Assembly: GCA_900768105.1 (NCBI GenBank)
Contig: CAAGBQ010000064.1
Location: 1-54,328 of the forward strand
DNA: 54,328 bases
From: Oscillospiraceae bacterium
GTDB lineage: Bacteria > Bacillota > Clostridia > Oscillospirales > Ruminococcaceae
Reading direction: 5' to 3'
How positions within the stretch are numbered: the first letter of the stretch is position 1; each line of letters opens with the position of its first letter. Under the pieces are notes generated by a model. It searched no databases, was not told where the DNA came from, and saw only the letters and a program-made list of their open reading frames with translations. Positions 51,585 through 54,328 of this stretch are shown piece after piece. The translations under genes were made by a program, and so were the position numbers.

Positions 51585-53201
51585 GTGAAATTATTACTTT
51601 CGGATATTTTAAAGCTTGATATATTCAAGGACGCTGAAATTATAGCGGGAAGAAGCGGAAAAAACAACGAGGTTTCTTTTGTGACAATAATGGATGTACC
51701 GAATATTGCGGAATGGCTCCACGGCGGTGAGATGCTTTTAGCAGCGGGTATATTTGAAAAATGCTGTAACGAGAATTTTTTTAGGGCGGTAAAGCGAAAA
51801 TCCGTCTCCGCAATAATTACAAAGTACGCTTACGCTTCTGCGGTGGACGACAATATTCGTTTTGTCTGCGAGGAGCTTTGTATACCGATAATTGCGGTTT
51901 CGGCAGGAATATCATGGAGCGATATAATGATTCCGATAACTCAGCTTATTGCAAAAATGCAGTACGAACTGATTTATCAGTCTCAGCAGTTTCATTCTGC
52001 GCTTATGCGGTCGCTTATTCGAGGAGAATCCGTGGCGCAGCTTTGCGGAAATATATATGATATGTTTAAGCTTTCAATAGCGGTTACTGATTATGATTTT
52101 TCTTTAATGGGCTATTCAAATAATATTGAATGGAATAAGGTTATGGAAAAGTTTTCAATATACGAAGCTTACTACCGCTATGATTTAGGAACGACAATAA
52201 ACGGCAGCAAAATAGGAGGATATGTATATAATAATTATTATTTGAGTGGGATAGGCAGTCAGATATTTATTTTTCCGGTTTCTCAGAACCATGTTACATA
52301 CGGATATGTTTTTTTGCTTACCGGTATAAACAACGAAAAGCTAAATGCTTCGGAAAGCATGAAAATTGACCAGATCTCTTTAGTGATAGGTATAAACAGC
52401 GTTAAAAAGCTGGAGTTTGGGCATACTGCAAGAAGATACAATAACCTTTTACTTGACAGAATACTGCACGACAACGCAATAGACCAGTTGGAGCGGGCGG
52501 AATTGGAAAAATCGCTTGGCTGCAAATTTCACTACAACTATTATATTGCAATAGTAAAAGTGGAATGGAATATAACGGATATTTATAAACAAAGTACAAT
52601 AATATCGAGACTGTTTGAAGCGATAAAATTAAATAATGCGGATTTTTATGATGTGCTCTGCTTTGAACGAAGCAGCTTTTTGGTGTTCTTCCTTCCGGGA
52701 GAGGATAGGTTTATAAAAAGAACGGCGGAAAGCCTATTTGAAAAATGCAGCGCCATGCTTGAAAGCAAAATAAAAATAGGAATAAGTGAATCGACACATG
52801 ATGATTTTATAAAAGCATATAACCATGCGCTCACTACACTTCAATATATTGAAGACGCAAAAAAAGATCGGCTATTCTTTTATGAAGATTTGGGCGTGCT
52901 GAGATATTTTATAGATAAAGAGGGCAAGCTTGACAGCGACTTTCTTGACGACACAAAAAAACGCTATATATTACCCCTTGAAAAATATGATACAGAGCAC
53001 GGAACACAGCTAAAGTACACCGTTGAAAGGTATATTGCAAACGACTGCTCCGGTGTAAAAACACAAAAGGAATTGTTTATCCATAAAAACACCCTCTATG
53101 CCCGCCTTTCAAAAATAGAAAAGCTGATAAATTGCAGAATTGATTCCGCGGAAGATATGTTTAATATTCAGCTTGCGCTGAAATTGGATAGACAAATATA
53201 A
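51585..53201 (+). CDS. PucR family transcriptional regulator
   Basis: The 538-residue protein has an N-terminal PucR domain (LLLSDILKLDIFKDAEIIAG, then AEWLHGGEMLLAAG), a central GGDEF-like/CdaR region and a C-terminal helix-turn-helix (KELFIHKNTLYARLSKIEKL). PucR proteins sense small nitrogen compounds and control purine or amino-acid catabolism. It starts at GTG 51585, six bases after AAGGGGGG, and is divergent from the catabolic cluster, which it probably activates. Confidence 0.9.
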   Translation: MKLLLSDILKLDIFKDAEIIAGRSGKNNEVSFVTIMDVPNIAEWLHGGEMLLAAGIFEKCCNENFFRAVKRKSVSAIITKYAYASAVDDNIRFVCEELCIPIIAVSAGISWSDIMIPITQLIAKMQYELIYQSQQFHSALMRSLIRGESVAQLCGNIYDMFKLSIAVTDYDFSLMGYSNNIEWNKVMEKFSIYEAYYRYDLGTTINGSKIGGYVYNNYYLSGIGSQIFIFPVSQNHVTYGYVFLLTGINNEKLNASESMKIDQISLVIGINSVKKLEFGHTARRYNNLLLDRILHDNAIDQLERAELEKSLGCKFHYNYYIAIVKVEWNITDIYKQSTIISRLFEAIKLNNADFYDVLCFERSSFLVFFLPGEDRFIKRTAESLFEKCSAMLESKIKIGISESTHDDFIKAYNHALTTLQYIEDAKKDRLFFYEDLGVLRYFIDKEGKLDSDFLDDTKKRYILPLEKYDTEHGTQLKYTVERYIANDCSGVKTQKELFIHKNTLYARLSKIEKLINCRIDSAEDMFNIQLALKLDRQI

Positions 53202-53273
53202 AAACAGAAAGGCCGGATAGAAACGTGCAGCAAACTCACCCTCGTTTTTTATTGTAATCGGCAAGGAAAAAAG

Positions 53274-53304
53274 CCCCTTCGCGCGGTCAGCGCGAAGGGG
53301 ATTT
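53274..53304 (+). terminator. Terminator after pucR-like gene
   Basis: CCCCTTCGCGC (53274-53284) pairs with 53290-53300 around GGTCA, followed by ATTTT. Confidence 0.85.
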
Positions 53305-53706
53305 TGCTGTTTATAAAATCGTGATGGAGATTCAAAAGCAGTAAATCGTAGTAAAATAGGCGGCTACAGTTTTGGCAAATGCTTATTTTATGTAGACCCA
53401 GCCCGTACAAAGAATTTTTATCAAATTTTGATTTATATTATGCTCGAATGTCAAGCACCCCTTATGTTTAGCCGAACGGAGGAGGCGTTGCTTTGCTTTT
53501 ATGCCGTATTAAAAGGAACGAATAATCAGTCGAATTTCAGTTATTTGCGCTTTTAAGCACGGCTTTTTTCTTTTGAGCACCGCCGTAAAAGAGAGCACGG
53601 CGATGTGTGCTCAAAAAGCAAGCGCCCCTCTGTGTCTGACCACACAGAGGGGCGCTGCCGTGCTTCTAAAGCATCTTAAAGGAAGGAGAAGTGATTCACA
53701 ATTTAA
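53305..53706. other. Gene-free stretch with palindromic word array
   Basis: No gene is visible. Bases 53571-53616 form a near-perfect palindrome built from TTTTGAGCAC and GTGCTCAAAA, with CGCCGT/ACGGCG inside. Another TTTGAGCAC lies at 53719 inside the surface protein gene. Confidence 0.6.
53622..53655 (-). terminator. Terminator of the surface protein gene
   Basis: A perfect 14-bp stem (53622-53635 with 53642-53655) is followed on minus by TTGCTTTTT. Confidence 0.8.
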
Positions 53707-54328
53707 TTATTTGTGCTTTTTGAGCACGAGTGCTGCCGCCGCAAGCACGAGCATTGCGGGTGCAATGCTCATTGCCGGTGCGCCGGTATTCGGGTTCTTT
53801 TCGCCCTTGCTGTCGCGCTTGGAAGCGATTATATGAATGGGTTCGCTGTCCTCATTGATTCTGGAAATGCGGGCAAACGCTTTTTCCGCTTCTTCAAGCG
53901 CTTTAAGCGCCTCTTTGGATACAAGGTCTTTCTGTTCGGGAGTAAGCGCTTCATAGCTGCTGCGGGCATCCTTTATCGCAGCGCCGCTGTTCTTTGTAAC
54001 AGTGCCGATGGAAGCAATCTTTTCCTCAACCTCTTTTGCGGCTTTCTTGTCTGCGTCGTCTTTTACGAGTTTCTTGTACTCGTTTTCGGCGGCAACAAGC
54101 TTGCCTTCGGTTTCGGTGTCAAGCAGCTTCTTCTGCTCCGGAGTAAGAGCATCGAATGCCTTTCTTGCTTCCTCTATGTCCTTGCCGCTTTCAAGAGTTA
54201 CAGGAGCGAGTTTAGCAACTGCCTCGTCAACTGCTTTTGCTGCCGCTTCGTCGGCCTTCTTTTGGTCAAGGAGCTTCTGATACTCTTCCTCCGCTGCGGT
54301 AAGAACATCGTAATTGCTTACAAGCTTC
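53707..54328 (-). CDS. Wall-anchored helical-repeat surface protein, C-terminal part
   Basis: The visible 206 codons are the C-terminal end; the start lies beyond the right edge. The protein has charged helical repeats with the signature ARKAFDALTPEQKKLL and ARSSYEALTPEQKDLV (spacing about 70 residues), a linker, and a sortase-type tail: NPNTGAP, a hydrophobic run (MLVLAAAALVL) and KKHK. NPNTG is a non-canonical LPXTG-like motif. It should be exported and anchored to peptidoglycan. Likely an adhesin or matrix protein; no ligand is evident. Confidence 0.8.
   Translation of the reverse strand, partial: KLVSNYDVLTAAEEEYQKLLDQKKADEAAAKAVDEAVAKLAPVTLESGKDIEEARKAFDALTPEQKKLLDTETEGKLVAAENEYKKLVKDDADKKAAKEVEEKIASIGTVTKNSGAAIKDARSSYEALTPEQKDLVSKEALKALEEAEKAFARISRINEDSEPIHIIASKRDSKGEKNPNTGAPAMSIAPAMLVLAAAALVLKKHK

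Noticed and set aside
12708..53727. GTGCTCAAA as an oriented Chi or KOPS-like sequence
   Set aside because: Seven copies are in one orientation and six in the other within one stretch, so there is no strand bias here.

Overview
This window reads as chromosomal DNA from a Gram-positive anaerobe of the class Clostridia, most likely the Oscillospiraceae/Ruminococcaceae neighbourhood. The evidence is AGGAGG-type ribosome sites throughout, frequent TTG and GTG starts, a ClpE-type ATPase, ECF transporter S components, MurT/GatD homologues, a small bS21, a collagen-like protein, an NPNTG-anchored surface protein and a LexA box of the GAAC-N4-GTTC type. This placement is inferred from gene content only.

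Bases 1-8240 are an AT-rich accessory island. It opens with the 5' end of an AbiEi-type antitoxin whose promoter lies between two inverted repeats. A TnpV-like transposon protein follows. Then comes a co-directional defence-like cluster: small XRE regulator, fused C5-cytosine/N6-adenine methyltransferase, HNH endonuclease, DUF6414-like protein, ClpB-type AAA+ ATPase and T5orf172 GIY-YIG protein. Two diverged copies of one ~90-bp sequence (484-571 and 8077-8165) flank this cluster. Next to it sits what looks like the wreck of a second restriction-modification locus (C-protein-like regulator plus a frame-broken ORF).

Bases 8.9-28.4 kb are mostly core or household DNA: collagen-like protein, ComF, SNF2 helicase with HhH, and YcxB-like protein on the plus strand; then a minus-strand operon (ECF S component, DUF5711, CvpA, ClpE, DUF2974), a 47-bp tandem repeat, RecG, a membrane flavodoxin, a second ECF S component, an AlkD-like protein, a SIMPL protein, and a three-gene glycerol-3-phosphate-dehydrogenase-like operon behind a structured leader.

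Bases 28.7-42.4 kb hold a radical SAM/DUF4130 pair with LexA boxes in its promoter, a TauE/SafE exporter with a decayed paralogue fragment behind it, a complete oligopeptide ABC importer (oppA-B-C-D-F), MurT with a GatD homologue that has lost its glutaminase residues, an M24 aminopeptidase, YqeG and rpsU.

Bases 42.7-54.3 kb hold a Fic protein, two AT-rich unknown genes, and a catabolic cluster (dimethylargininase/arginine-deiminase-like hydrolase, APC permease, YjiH-like membrane protein, carbamate kinase, atypical carbamoyltransferase). The cluster is divergent from a PucR-family regulator across a symmetric operator region. The cluster would make ATP from a guanidino or carbamoyl compound; the carbamoyltransferase lacks the usual ornithine-binding loop, so the substrate is open. 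The window ends inside a wall-anchored helical-repeat protein.

The two most interesting items are the composite restriction-like island and the MurT-GatD pair with a dead glutaminase. A 9-mer, GTGCTCAAA, occurs 13 times, all outside the island.
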